A stretch of DNA of 64,000 nucleotides from Bordetella sp. FB-8 (GTDB taxonomy: Bacteria; Pseudomonadota; Gammaproteobacteria; Burkholderiales; Burkholderiaceae_B): contig NZ_KB907784.1 in assembly GCF_000382185.1 (NCBI RefSeq), positions 2,682,633 through 2,746,632 on the forward strand, in the 5' to 3' direction. Shown piece by piece: positions 1 through 7,824 of this stretch. The notes under the pieces are model-generated. The model was not told where the DNA came from. It made no database searches and worked only from the letters and a program-made list of their open reading frames with translations. The first letter of the stretch is position 1; the number at the start of each line of letters is the position of its first letter. Both the position numbers and the translations under genes were made by a program.

Positions 1-1281
1 GCCGAGAAGGATTTCGTCAAGTTGCAAGGGCAGACCCGCTCGGCTACCCGCCGGGTCCTGGCTGGGCTCTCGGCGGCCCGCGCGGCGCATCATATGGGCG
101 AGCCTGTCCGACGCGATCAGATGCTCGAGGCGGCGCGGGCCGGCGCCGGCGTGGATGCTCACCTGCAGGAGGCCGTGGCTGCGGTGACGGCCGATCTGTG
201 GCTCGAGCAGGGGCAGGCCCAGAAGGCGCTCGATGCGCTGGAACCCTTGCAGGATGGCGGCGCCCGCCACGTGCATACCCTGCGTCTTTTGTTGCGCGCC
301 GAGAAAGCGCTGGATCATCACGATCGGGTGTTCGCCTTGACGCGCAGTCTGCTGCGCCGCCACGCCATCGATAAAGCCGAGGCGCAGCAGTTGATCGACC
401 TGTCGGGCGCCGCGCGCCTGCGCGCCGGCACGGGCGACGGCAACGACGGTTGGCGCGGCGTATGGAAGGAACTCAAGTCGGAGGAGCGCGTGCTGCCCAA
501 TATCGCGCTGGCCGCCGCGGCCGCGCTGGATCAGGCAGACGAGGGCAGCGAGGCCGGCCGAGTGCTCGAAGCCGCCATCGGTGACAAGTTCAACCCGACG
601 CTGATGTCGGTCTATGCGCATTGCCAGGCCGATCAGGTGTCGCGCCGTCTGGCCCGGGCCGAAACATGGCTGCAGCAGCGCCCGGCCGATGCCGGCCTGC
701 TCATGGCCCTGGGTCTTTTATGTCTGAACGGGCAACTGTGGGGCCAGGCCGAACGCTATCTGCTGCGCAGCCTTGCGCGGCGCGACGACCCGCAGTGCCA
801 CGCCCTGCTGGGGCGTTTGTACGATCGGCTCGGCCGTCCCCAGGACGCCATGCGGCATTGGCGCCTGGCGACCGAGGCGCGGGTTGTCCTGCCGGTGCTG
901 GCGGCGGACACGGTGCTGCCGCCCGCCCAGACGCAGGCCGATCCGGATCCCTACCGCGCAGACGGCGTGTACGACCTGCCGCCGGTCGGGCCGCGCACCC
1001 TGCCGGCCGAACCCGCGCCCTTGCCGGTTCCGCCCGCGGTCGATTATGTGATCGAACCCGATGCGCGCGAACGCCTCGATCGCGCCCGGCCGGTCGACGA
1101 ACCGCCGGCCGCCGTGCCGCCACGCTCGGCCATCAATATCGAAGATTTTTTCGATAGCGCGCCCATTCCGGCGACGGCTTTCGAAGCTCCCATAACCCAG
1201 GTCGGCGAGGCCGGCGCGATGCCGCCGTCCGATGCGGGCCCAGGCCATCATCCCAATACCGAGAAAAAGGTTGAACCATGA
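1..1281 (+). CDS. hemY: HemY-like TPR protein, 5' end outside window
   Basis: The reading frame is open from the first base of the window, so the true start lies upstream; 426 codons are visible. The product is alpha-helical and rich in Ala/Leu/Arg, with TPR-like stretches (for example around the segment [20 protein letters not shown]) and a Pro-rich, poorly conserved C-tail ending in charged residues. This matches the cytoplasmic TPR half of HemY, an inner-membrane protein found beside hemX/hemD in proteobacteria; the N-terminal membrane anchor would lie outside the window. Its stop overlaps the ppa start by 4 bases (ATGA). HemY's biochemical role is not firmly known. Identification rests on fold type and the usual neighbourhood, so it is moderately secure. 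Confidence 0.7.
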   Translation, partial: AEKDFVKLQGQTRSATRRVLAGLSAARAAHHMGEPVRRDQMLEAARAGAGVDAHLQEAVAAVTADLWLEQGQAQKALDALEPLQDGGARHVHTLRLLLRAEKALDHHDRVFALTRSLLRRHAIDKAEAQQLIDLSGAARLRAGTGDGNDGWRGVWKELKSEERVLPNIALAAAAALDQADEGSEAGRVLEAAIGDKFNPTLMSVYAHCQADQVSRRLARAETWLQQRPADAGLLMALGLLCLNGQLWGQAERYLLRSLARRDDPQCHALLGRLYDRLGRPQDAMRHWRLATEARVVLPVLAADTVLPPAQTQADPDPYRADGVYDLPPVGPRTLPAEPAPLPVPPAVDYVIEPDARERLDRARPVDEPPAAVPPRSAINIEDFFDSAPIPATAFEAPITQVGEAGAMPPSDAGPGHHPNTEKKVEP

Positions 1282-1808
1282 GTCTTGATCGCGTGCCGGC
1301 CGGCAAAAGCCTGCCGGATGATTTCAACGTCGTCATCGAAATCCCGGCTAATGCCGAACCCATCAAGTATGAAGTCGACAAGGAGACGGGCGCCGTGTTC
1401 GTCGACCGCTTCATGCTGACGGCCATGCACTATCCCTGCAACTACGGCTATATACCTCAGACCTTGTCGGAAGACGGCGATCCGGCCGACGTGCTGGTCA
1501 TCACCCCGTTCCCCATCACCGTGGGCGCAGTGGTGCGCTGCCGCCCCCTGGGCGTGCTGGAAATGGACGACGAATCGGGTGGCGATGCCAAGCTGCTGGC
1601 CGTGCCGGTGAGCAAGCTCTATCCCGTCTACGACAATATCAAGTCGCACGAAGACCTGCCGGCCAACGATATTGCCCGCATACAGCACTTCTTCGAGCAC
1701 TACAAGGACCTAGAAAAGGGCAAGTGGGTCAAGGTCAAGGGCTGGAAGGGCGTGGACGCTGCGCGCGAGGAGATCGTGCGCAGCGCCCAGCGTTACAGCC
1801 AGGGCTGA
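1278..1808 (+). CDS. ppa: Inorganic pyrophosphatase
   Basis: A 176-residue soluble family I pyrophosphatase that hydrolyses PPi to two phosphates in the cytoplasm and so pulls biosynthetic reactions forward. The family signature with the metal-binding aspartates is visible as E65-D-G-D-P-A-D71, preceded by the conserved Y-P-C-N-Y-G-Y segment (residues 52-58). Length equals the usual bacterial hexameric enzyme. The ATG overlaps the stop of the upstream HemY-like gene by 4 bases, implying translational coupling. Confidence 0.97.
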   Translation: MSLDRVPAGKSLPDDFNVVIEIPANAEPIKYEVDKETGAVFVDRFMLTAMHYPCNYGYIPQTLSEDGDPADVLVITPFPITVGAVVRCRPLGVLEMDDESGGDAKLLAVPVSKLYPVYDNIKSHEDLPANDIARIQHFFEHYKDLEKGKWVKVKGWKGVDAAREEIVRSAQRYSQG

Positions 1809-1819
1809 CCCCCTTCCTT

Positions 1820-1855
1820 GGTGCGGCGCGGCCAGCGCGGCTGGGGGCGCGCACC
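1820..1855. terminator. GC-rich hairpin between convergent genes
   Basis: GGTGCG and CGCACC arms enclose an inner CCAG/CTGG stem, 11 bases past the ppa stop and just before the end of the convergent small gene. There is no T-tract on either side, so intrinsic termination is doubtful. Confidence 0.25.
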
Positions 1856-1865
1856 GCTTGCATTG

Positions 1866-2216
1866 CTACTGCTTGCTGCCGCCGGTGCCGGCATCGTCCT
1901 TGTGAAAGACGCGCTTGACCGTATTCTTGGTGGCATGCCAGCCTTTCTTCGCGCCTTGGCCGATGTCGTGGCCGACCTCCTTGGCGCCATGCCCGATGTT
2001 GCGTCCGACGTTCTTGGCGCCGTGGCCGATGTCGATCGCCGCGTCCTTGGTCGCATGTCCGACCTTTTTTGCGCCTTGGGCGACGTCGTGTCCTGCCGCC
2101 TTGGCGTCCGCCGTGAAGCCCTGGCCGGTATTGGCGGCCTTGTCCTGGGCATAGGCCGTGGCGCCGAGCGTCGAGAGGGTCAGTGCGAGAAGGGTGACTT
2201 GGCAAGCTTTTTTCAT
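1866..2216 (-). CDS. Secreted 11-residue-repeat (LEA-like) small protein
   Basis: 116 residues. The ATG at 2216 is preceded by AAGGA at good spacing; a longer frame begins at 2246 but has no comparable ribosome site. Residues 1-23 form a Sec signal peptide (MKK, hydrophobic core, AYAQ cleavage region). The mature part is about six tandem 11-residue units of the pattern (A/G)-x-x-x-G-H-x-x-x-x-x, with GHD, GHA, GHG and Lys/Ala-rich turns, ending in a His/Lys/Asp tail. Such 11-mer amphipathic repeats are typical of LEA-type desiccation or stress proteins and of some small envelope proteins in Burkholderiales. I do not recognise a named family; the function is unknown, and a periplasmic stress or metal-binding role is only inference. 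Confidence 0.75.
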   Translation of the reverse strand: MKKACQVTLLALTLSTLGATAYAQDKAANTGQGFTADAKAAGHDVAQGAKKVGHATKDAAIDIGHGAKNVGRNIGHGAKEVGHDIGQGAKKGWHATKNTVKRVFHKDDAGTGGSKQ

Positions 2217-2316
2217 ATGACTATCCTTTTGTAGAGTGTCGGACAAATCGTATCGCCTTACGGCCTGAAACGATGGTTCGATTGGTTACAGTATTGATCA
2301 ACGAGGTTTCACGAAC

Positions 2317-3012
2317 ATGGATTATGTCGTCCCGCAGCCTGCGGCTATCGCATTGCCCGTTGCCGCAAGCGCGGCGCTCTTTCCCGTGCACCGCGTCTAC
2401 TGCGTCGGCCGCAATTATGTCGAGCACGCCAAGGAAATGGGTTTTTCGGGCCGCGAGGATCCTTTCTTTTTCTTCAAGCCCAATGATGCCCTGGTCCCGG
2501 TTGCCCAAGGGCAGACCGGCTCCATGGCCTACCCGTCCAAGACGTCCAACCTGCACCACGAGATCGAACTGGTGGTGGCATTGGGCAAGGGCGGCGTCGA
2601 TCTGTCGTTGGAGCAGGCCGCCGATTGCGTCTGGGGCTATGCGGTGGGCCTGGACATGACCCGCCGCGACCTGCAGAGCGAAGCCAAGAAGCTAGGCCGT
2701 CCTTGGGAGGTGGGCAAGAGCTTCGAACAGTCGGCCCCCATCGGGCCCATCCACCCTCGCAGCGCCACGGGTAGCCTGGACAAGAATGCGATCTGGCTGG
2801 ACGTCAATGGCCAGCGCAGGCAGTCCAGCACCCTGGATAAGCTGATCTGGAACGTGGCCGAGTCCATTGCCTTCCTGTCGGGCCTGTTCGAGCTCAAGGC
2901 GGGCGACCTGATCTTCACGGGCACGCCCGAAGGCGTGGCTGCAGTGGCCGAGGGCGACCTGATCGTGGGCGGCATCGACGGCCTGGGCGAACTTCGCGTC
3001 AAGATCGCCTGA
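2317..3012 (+). CDS. Fumarylacetoacetate hydrolase family protein
   Basis: 231 residues with the full FAA-hydrolase C-terminal fold. The N-terminal C-V-G-R-N-Y motif (residues 29-34) and the metal ligands E82-x-E84 (in HHEIEL) and D113 are in place, followed by G-R-P-W-E-V-G-K-S-F and the F-T-G-T-P-E-G motif near the C-terminus. The size and motifs resemble fumarylpyruvate hydrolase or acylpyruvase (YcgM/NagK-like) enzymes, which split 2,4-diketo acids hydrolytically. AACGAGG precedes the ATG. No catabolic partner adjoins it: upstream is a divergent secreted small protein, downstream a convergent alpha/beta hydrolase. The exact substrate cannot be told. Confidence 0.88.
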   Translation: MDYVVPQPAAIALPVAASAALFPVHRVYCVGRNYVEHAKEMGFSGREDPFFFFKPNDALVPVAQGQTGSMAYPSKTSNLHHEIELVVALGKGGVDLSLEQAADCVWGYAVGLDMTRRDLQSEAKKLGRPWEVGKSFEQSAPIGPIHPRSATGSLDKNAIWLDVNGQRRQSSTLDKLIWNVAESIAFLSGLFELKAGDLIFTGTPEGVAAVAEGDLIVGGIDGLGELRVKIA

Positions 3013-3020
3013 TCGGCGGC

Positions 3021-3824
3021 TCAGGCGCTTTTTTCCGCCGCCAGGAAGTCCGCCACCAGGCGCAGTACCTGATCGGGCTGCTCCCGGTGCGGCATATGGC
3101 CCACGCCCGGCAGGATCGCACGCCTGACCGGGCCGCCGCTGTGCCGGGCCATCAGGTCGGTGTGTATCGTGGAGCCGTATTCGTCGTCTTGTCCGTGTAT
3201 GGCCAGGGCGGGGCAGCGCACGCGCGCCAGCACGGTCGCCAGCGACCAGGACGCGAAAGCGGGATCCAGCCAAATCTCGGTCCAGGCATCGAGCACCCAC
3301 TGCGCCTTGTCGCCGTGGTAGCGGGCCAGGCGTTCCATCTGGCCTGGCTCGCGGAATTGTTCGCGGGCGGCACGGATGCCCGCCAGCGTGCGGTCTTCCG
3401 GAAAGACCTGTGCCGCGATGGTCACCAGCCCACTGCAACGATCCGGGAACTGCGCGGCGCACTCTATCGCCATGCCGCCGCCCACGCTGTGGCCCATGAC
3501 CACGCATTTGCGCGCGCCCAACTGCGCGAGAAGAACAGGAAAAACCTCTGTCGCTTCTTCACGCACGAAATCCAGTGACGGCCACGGGTGGCGGGCCTCG
3601 GAACGCCCGAAGCCCAGCCTATCGTAGGCGATGACTTCGCGGCCTGCGGCCTGGCTCAGCGCGGCGGGAAAATCGCGCCATAGCTCCACGCTGCCCAGCG
3701 AATCGTGCAGCAGTACGATGGGAGGGGCGGCGTCGGATGCATCTTGCGCGCGCCAGCGGCGGGCGAAGATGCGTCCTCGGGGGTGGTCTATCCATTGGTC
3801 GCGGCTGGCGAGGGGGGCTGTCAT
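3021..3824 (-). CDS. Alpha/beta hydrolase
   Basis: 267 residues, cytoplasmic, with a complete triad layout: oxyanion-side H-D-S (residues 40-42), nucleophile elbow G-H-S113-V-G-G, acid in the G-Q-D-D segment (213/214), and H243 in G-V-G-H. This is the hydrolase type used as carboxyl-ester hydrolases or lactonases. It is convergent with the FAA hydrolase (8 bases between stops) and lies 46 bases downstream of the MHS transporter on the same strand, so it may be the last gene of that transcript. Substrate unknown. Confidence 0.85.
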   Translation of the reverse strand: MTAPLASRDQWIDHPRGRIFARRWRAQDASDAAPPIVLLHDSLGSVELWRDFPAALSQAAGREVIAYDRLGFGRSEARHPWPSLDFVREEATEVFPVLLAQLGARKCVVMGHSVGGGMAIECAAQFPDRCSGLVTIAAQVFPEDRTLAGIRAAREQFREPGQMERLARYHGDKAQWVLDAWTEIWLDPAFASWSLATVLARVRCPALAIHGQDDEYGSTIHTDLMARHSGGPVRRAILPGVGHMPHREQPDQVLRLVADFLAAEKSA

Positions 3825-3870
3825 CTGGACTTGTGTCCCGGCAAGGCAAAACAGCCGCGATTTTGCGCCA

Positions 3871-5181
3871 CTATGCCGCTGCGCTCAACTGCATGGCTTG
3901 CCTGCGGGGCAATAGCAGCGCGCCGATCAGTCCCAGCAACGCGCTGAACATCACGTAGTAGATGGGTGCGAGCTTGCTGCCGGTGGCCTGCACCAGCCAG
4001 GTGTTGATGAAGGGGGCCAGGCCGCCGAACACCATTACCGCGATGTTGTAGGTAAAGGCCGCGCCGGTGGAACGGATGGACACCGGAAAGACTTCGGTCA
4101 TCACGACCGGGATGGTTCCCCAGAAAAAACTCATGAACAAGGACACCCCGATTTCCAGCAGCATCAGCGACGCGAAGGACGGGGCGGCGATGAGATGCCG
4201 AAAGCAGAGCAGGCCGACGATGGCGTAGGCGATGATCGACGGAATGATCACGGCCTTGCGTCCGATCTTGTCCGACAGCCAGCCGGCCAGCGGACAAATG
4301 ACCAGGATGACCAGCGTGCCGGCAAAGGTGGTCAGGTTGGCGTCGGGCAGGGGTATGCCCAGTTGCGTGCGTGCGAAGATCGGCACAAAGATCACGAACA
4401 CATAGGCCGACACGGTGCCCACCACGCACAGGCCGATGCTGGCGAACATGGCGCGCGGATAATCGCGCAATACCGTGGCCAGCGGCGTGCGGGGAGGTTG
4501 TCCGGCCTTCGCGCTGCGTTCGGCGTAGGCCGCGAATTCGGGCGATTCGTCCACGGACGAGCGGATCATCCAGCCTACGGGCCCGACCAGGATGCCCACC
4601 AGGAAGGGCAGGCGCCAGCCCCAGGATTCGAGTTGCGCGTGCGTGAGATGGGACGCGAGCAGATACGCCACCCCCGCACCCAGCGAGAAAGCCAGGGCCT
4701 GCGAACACATCTGCAGGCTGCCGTACAGGCCGCGCCTGTCCTCGGGGGCGAATTCGACCAGCATAGTGGTGGCGCTGCTGAACTCGCCGCCGGCCGACAG
4801 GCCTTGCAGCATGCGCGCCAGCACCACGAGGATGGGCGCTGCCACGCCGATGGCGGAATAAGTCGGAAGGATGCCGATCAGCCCGGTGGCCACCGCCATC
4901 AGCGCGATCGTGAGCGTCAAGGCCTTCTTGCGACCGACGCGATCGCCATACAGGCCCAACAGCACGCCGCCGATGGGACGCACCACGAAGCCCATGCCGA
5001 AAGTGGCCAATGTCAGCATCAGCGAGACAGCGGGAGTGCCGGCGGGAAAGAACAGCTTGGCAATAATCACGGCGAACATCCCGTAGATGGCGAAGTCGAA
5101 CCATTCGAAGGCATTGCCGAGCACGGAAGAAATCAGCACTCTGCGCAACATGGCGGGCGATGGCGCGGGTTTGGCGTTCAT
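3871..5181 (-). CDS. MFS transporter, metabolite:H+ symporter (MHS) family
   Basis: 436 residues with about twelve hydrophobic segments. The MHS hallmark G-N-A-F-E-W-F-D-F-A-I-Y-G occupies the first membrane segment (from about residue 21), followed by the loop motif G-D-R-V-G-R-K-K between segments 2 and 3. Members carry organic acids, proline/betaine or shikimate with protons across the inner membrane. It is 39 bases downstream of the M20 amidohydrolase, so the pair probably imports and hydrolyses an N-acyl amino acid or a related amide; the substrate itself is not readable from sequence. Confidence 0.9.
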   Translation of the reverse strand: MNAKPAPSPAMLRRVLISSVLGNAFEWFDFAIYGMFAVIIAKLFFPAGTPAVSLMLTLATFGMGFVVRPIGGVLLGLYGDRVGRKKALTLTIALMAVATGLIGILPTYSAIGVAAPILVVLARMLQGLSAGGEFSSATTMLVEFAPEDRRGLYGSLQMCSQALAFSLGAGVAYLLASHLTHAQLESWGWRLPFLVGILVGPVGWMIRSSVDESPEFAAYAERSAKAGQPPRTPLATVLRDYPRAMFASIGLCVVGTVSAYVFVIFVPIFARTQLGIPLPDANLTTFAGTLVILVICPLAGWLSDKIGRKAVIIPSIIAYAIVGLLCFRHLIAAPSFASLMLLEIGVSLFMSFFWGTIPVVMTEVFPVSIRSTGAAFTYNIAVMVFGGLAPFINTWLVQATGSKLAPIYYVMFSALLGLIGALLLPRRQAMQLSAAA

Positions 5182-5220
5182 GGGTTTCTCGGGTGAAGGA
5201 AAAAGGAAGGGAAGGGTGAC

Positions 5221-6378
5221 TCAGCCCAGCCGCTGCCTGATGATGTCCAGGAAGACGGACACGCCCAGCGGCGAGGTTTCGTCGTCGAAGTCGAACTGCG
5301 GGTGGTGGCACATCTGGCCGTCGTGGCCTAGGAAGAAGTAAGCGCCTGGCCGCGCCTGCAGCATGAAGGCGAAGTCTTCCGAGGCCATGAGAGGGCGCAT
5401 GTCCGGCTCGAGCTTGTCGGCGCCCAGGGTGTTGGCCACGGCGCGGCGCACCACGTCGGCCTGTTCGGGAGCGTTGACGGTAGGCGGGCCGCTGACCAGC
5501 CATTCGAGGGTGATGCCGCACTGGTACATGGCCGCGGCGGCGCCGCAGATTTCCTGCATGCGCTTGATCGTGAGCTGCTGCGTCTGGACCGACAGCGTGC
5601 GCACCGTGCCCGTGAGCTCGGCGTGGTCGGCAATGACGTTGCGCGCCGTTCCGGCATTGAAGGTGCAGACGCTGATCACCGAGGTCTCGAGCGGATCGAC
5701 GTTGCGGCTGACGATGCTTTGCAGCGCCTGCACCAGCGACGTGCCTACAAGGATGGGGTCTATACCCAGGTGCGGCATGGCCGCATGGGTGCCCACGCCC
5801 TGGATTCGGATGCGAAAGACATCGCAGGCCGACAGAATGGCGCCGTTGCGCACCCCCACCATGCCAGCCGGCAGTTGGTTGATGTTGTGCAGCGCGTAGA
5901 TCTCGTCGCAGGGGAAGCGTTCGAACAGGCCGTCTTTGAGCATGGCCGCGCCGCCGCCCAGTGTTTCCTCGGCCGGCTGGAAGATCAGATGGACCGTGCC
6001 GCGGAAATCGCGTTTTCCGGTGGCCAGAGTCTTGGCTACCCCCAGCATGATGGCGGTGTGGCCGTCGTGGCCGCAGCCGTGGAATACGCCGGGGTTGACC
6101 GAACGGTGGGCGACCGCACCTAGTTCGTCCATCGGCAGGGCGTCCATGTCGGCGCGCAGGCCCAGCGATCTGCCCGGTCCCTTGATGCCGCGCAGCGTGC
6201 CGACCACGCCGGTGCCGCCCACGCCTTCGGTGACCTCGATGTCCCAGGCCTGCAGCAGCCTGGCCACCATGCCGCAGGTGCGGTGCTCCTCGAAGCCGAG
6301 CTCGGGGTGCCGGTGTATGTCGCGGCGCCAGGTGCGCATCTCGTCGGCAAGCGCGCCGAGGTAGGTTTCTTCTTGCAT
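5221..6378 (-). CDS. M20 family amidohydrolase (hippurate hydrolase-like)
   Basis: 385 residues of the M20D peptidase/amidohydrolase group (hippuricase, N-acyl amino acid amidohydrolase, IAA-amino acid hydrolase). Visible motifs are R-H-P-E-L-G-F-E-E near residues 23-31, the metal-binding H-G-C102-G-H104-D-G-H cluster, and F-Q-P-A-E-E with the catalytic/metal glutamates. It would release a free acid from an N-acyl amino acid in the cytoplasm. It is first of a leftward transcript with the MHS transporter and faces the MarR regulator across about 210 bases that hold a strong palindrome (6466-6484), so regulation by that MarR protein is likely. Confidence 0.9.
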   Translation of the reverse strand: MQEETYLGALADEMRTWRRDIHRHPELGFEEHRTCGMVARLLQAWDIEVTEGVGGTGVVGTLRGIKGPGRSLGLRADMDALPMDELGAVAHRSVNPGVFHGCGHDGHTAIMLGVAKTLATGKRDFRGTVHLIFQPAEETLGGGAAMLKDGLFERFPCDEIYALHNINQLPAGMVGVRNGAILSACDVFRIRIQGVGTHAAMPHLGIDPILVGTSLVQALQSIVSRNVDPLETSVISVCTFNAGTARNVIADHAELTGTVRTLSVQTQQLTIKRMQEICGAAAAMYQCGITLEWLVSGPPTVNAPEQADVVRRAVANTLGADKLEPDMRPLMASEDFAFMLQARPGAYFFLGHDGQMCHHPQFDFDDETSPLGVSVFLDIIRQRLG

Positions 6379-6465
6379 AATTCAGGCCTTGTTGGCAAAA
6401 GCACGATGGTTTGCGCCTGCCTGTAGCAGCAGGGGCGCGGGTATATTTTTAGTAGCGTAATTCAA

Positions 6466-6484
6466 TAGTTGAATATTTCAACTA
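6466..6484. promoter_or_regulatory. Perfect palindrome, candidate MarR operator
   Basis: TAGTTGAA - TAT - TTCAACTA is a perfect inverted repeat of 8-bp arms. It overlaps a second palindrome, TTCAA-TAG-TTGAA (6461-6473), so three TTGAA half-sites lie in alternation. It sits between the amidohydrolase start (6378) and the marR start (6592), the normal place for a MarR dimer site controlling both. Confidence 0.65.
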
Positions 6485-6517
6485 ATGGTTTCCACGGATT
6501 TCTGGCCGCCGGGTCGT

Positions 6518-6547
6518 CCCAAGGCCAAAACGCCCCTTGGGGGCGTT
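6518..6547 (+). promoter_or_regulatory. Overlapping alternative hairpins in marR leader
   Basis: CCCAAGG (6518-6524) can pair with CCTTGGG (6535-6541), while AACGCCCC (6529-6536) can pair with GGGGCGTT (6540-6547); the two stems are mutually exclusive. A further GCCC-GAA-GGGC stem follows at about 6550-6560 and a T6 run at 6573-6578. This could be an attenuator or simply a dispersed GC-rich repeat. Confidence 0.3.
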
Positions 6548-6591
6548 AAGCCCGAAGGGCGCAATGTAGGGGCATTTTTTGCGAGGTATTT

Positions 6592-7092
6592 ATGCCGTCC
6601 TCCAAACAGCAAGAGCAAGGCAGCGAGGGCGAATTCACGTTTCTCACCTTCAAGCTGGATTTGATCAAGACCGACATGATCAACCGGGCCGATGCGGCCT
6701 ACGAGGCGCTTTGCGGCCTGGATGTGCGCAAGCTGCGCGTGCTGCGCATCATCTGCGCCGTGCCGGGTGTGACAGCTTCGAGCGTGGCGCGTCAGTCCTT
6801 GATCGAGAAGACGCTGCTGTCCAAGCTGCTGGCCGAGCTCATGCGGCGCAAGCTGGTGCGGCGCACGGTCCATCCCGACGACGCGCGCCACTTCCAGCTC
6901 TGGCCCACGCCGGCCGGGCTGCGCGTGCGCGACCAGGCCCACGAGTTGGGTAAAAAACTGGAAGACGAAATGCTGTCTGCGCTGCTGACGCCGGACGAGC
7001 GCAGATTGCTCGGCCACCTCGTGGACAAGCTGATGGTGATGTTCGTGCAGGATGCGGCGCAGGACGGGCCGCCGGCCAAGCGGCGTTCCTGA
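6592..7092 (+). CDS. MarR family transcriptional regulator
   Basis: 166 residues. A winged helix-turn-helix occupies about residues 40-110 (segment V-R-K-L-R-V-L-R-I-I-C, then a recognition region with S-L-I-E-K-T-L-L-S-K-L-L and the wing R-R-T-V-H-P-D-D-A-R-H). GAGG lies 7 bases before the ATG. MarR proteins are dimeric repressors released by small aromatic or acidic ligands. Its divergent position and the palindrome at 6466-6484 suggest control of the amidohydrolase/MHS transporter genes and of itself. Confidence 0.9.
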   Translation: MPSSKQQEQGSEGEFTFLTFKLDLIKTDMINRADAAYEALCGLDVRKLRVLRIICAVPGVTASSVARQSLIEKTLLSKLLAELMRRKLVRRTVHPDDARHFQLWPTPAGLRVRDQAHELGKKLEDEMLSALLTPDERRLLGHLVDKLMVMFVQDAAQDGPPAKRRS

Positions 7093-7136
7093 ACGTCATG
7101 CGCCGCGCAGGCGGGCGGGCGCGGGACGATGCGCCT

Positions 7137-7772
7137 TTATTTCGTGGCGGCCTGCGCCTGCGGCGGGCGCAGCGCAGCGATGGGATGCTGGCCATGAAAG
7201 GCGATCACGCGCTCGACGACGCGGGCCGGATCGTCTTCGATGACCATCAGATCCAGATCGCCGGGGCCTATGGTGCCGTGAGGCAGCAGTTGCTCGCGCA
7301 TCCAGTCGATCAGGCCGCCCCAGAACTCCCCGCCCACCAGGATGATGGGCGCGGGCCGCAGCTTGCGGGTCTGCACCAGAGTCAGGGCTTCGAACAGCTC
7401 GTCGAGCGTGCCGAAGCCGCCGGGCAGGACCACATAGGCCATGCTGTACATGAAGAAGACGGACTTGCGCGGCGAAAAATGGCGAAAATCCAGGCTGTGC
7501 GTCTGATGGGCGTTGTGGGTGGATTCGTGCGGCAGCTTGATGTTCAGCCCAACGCTCTGACCGCCCGCCTCGAAAGCGCCTTTGCTGGCGGCCTCCATGA
7601 TGCCGGGTCCGCCGCCTGAAATGATGGCAAAGCCGGCCTTGGCCAGCGCCGACGTAATGGCCGTGCTCTTGGCGTAGTAGGGCGACGCGGGCCGAATGCG
7701 GGCGCTGCCGAAGACGCTGACGGCAGGGCCGACATCGGCCATCTGCTCGATGGCAGTCTGCAGCTCTGCCAT
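7137..7772 (-). CDS. LOG family protein (TIGR00730), nucleoside 5'-monophosphate phosphoribohydrolase-like
   Basis: About 211 residues from the ATG at 7772, which has AGGAG closely upstream; the frame is open to an ATG at 7826 whose first bases would overlap the polA start codon. The Rossmann-like fold shows G-G-G-P-G-I-M-E-A and the family signature P-G-G-F-G-T-L-D-E, with K-S-V-F-F between them. LOG proteins release the base from (cytokinin or purine) nucleoside monophosphates; the bacterial physiological role is often AMP or N6-modified AMP turnover. It is divergent from polA. Confidence 0.85.
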   Translation of the reverse strand: MAELQTAIEQMADVGPAVSVFGSARIRPASPYYAKSTAITSALAKAGFAIISGGGPGIMEAASKGAFEAGGQSVGLNIKLPHESTHNAHQTHSLDFRHFSPRKSVFFMYSMAYVVLPGGFGTLDELFEALTLVQTRKLRPAPIILVGGEFWGGLIDWMREQLLPHGTIGPGDLDLMVIEDDPARVVERVIAFHGQHPIAALRPPQAQAATK

Positions 7773-7824
7773 AATCTCCTGGACATGCTCCCGGGGCGGG
7801 AGTTCAGGAATAAAGCTTATTGTC

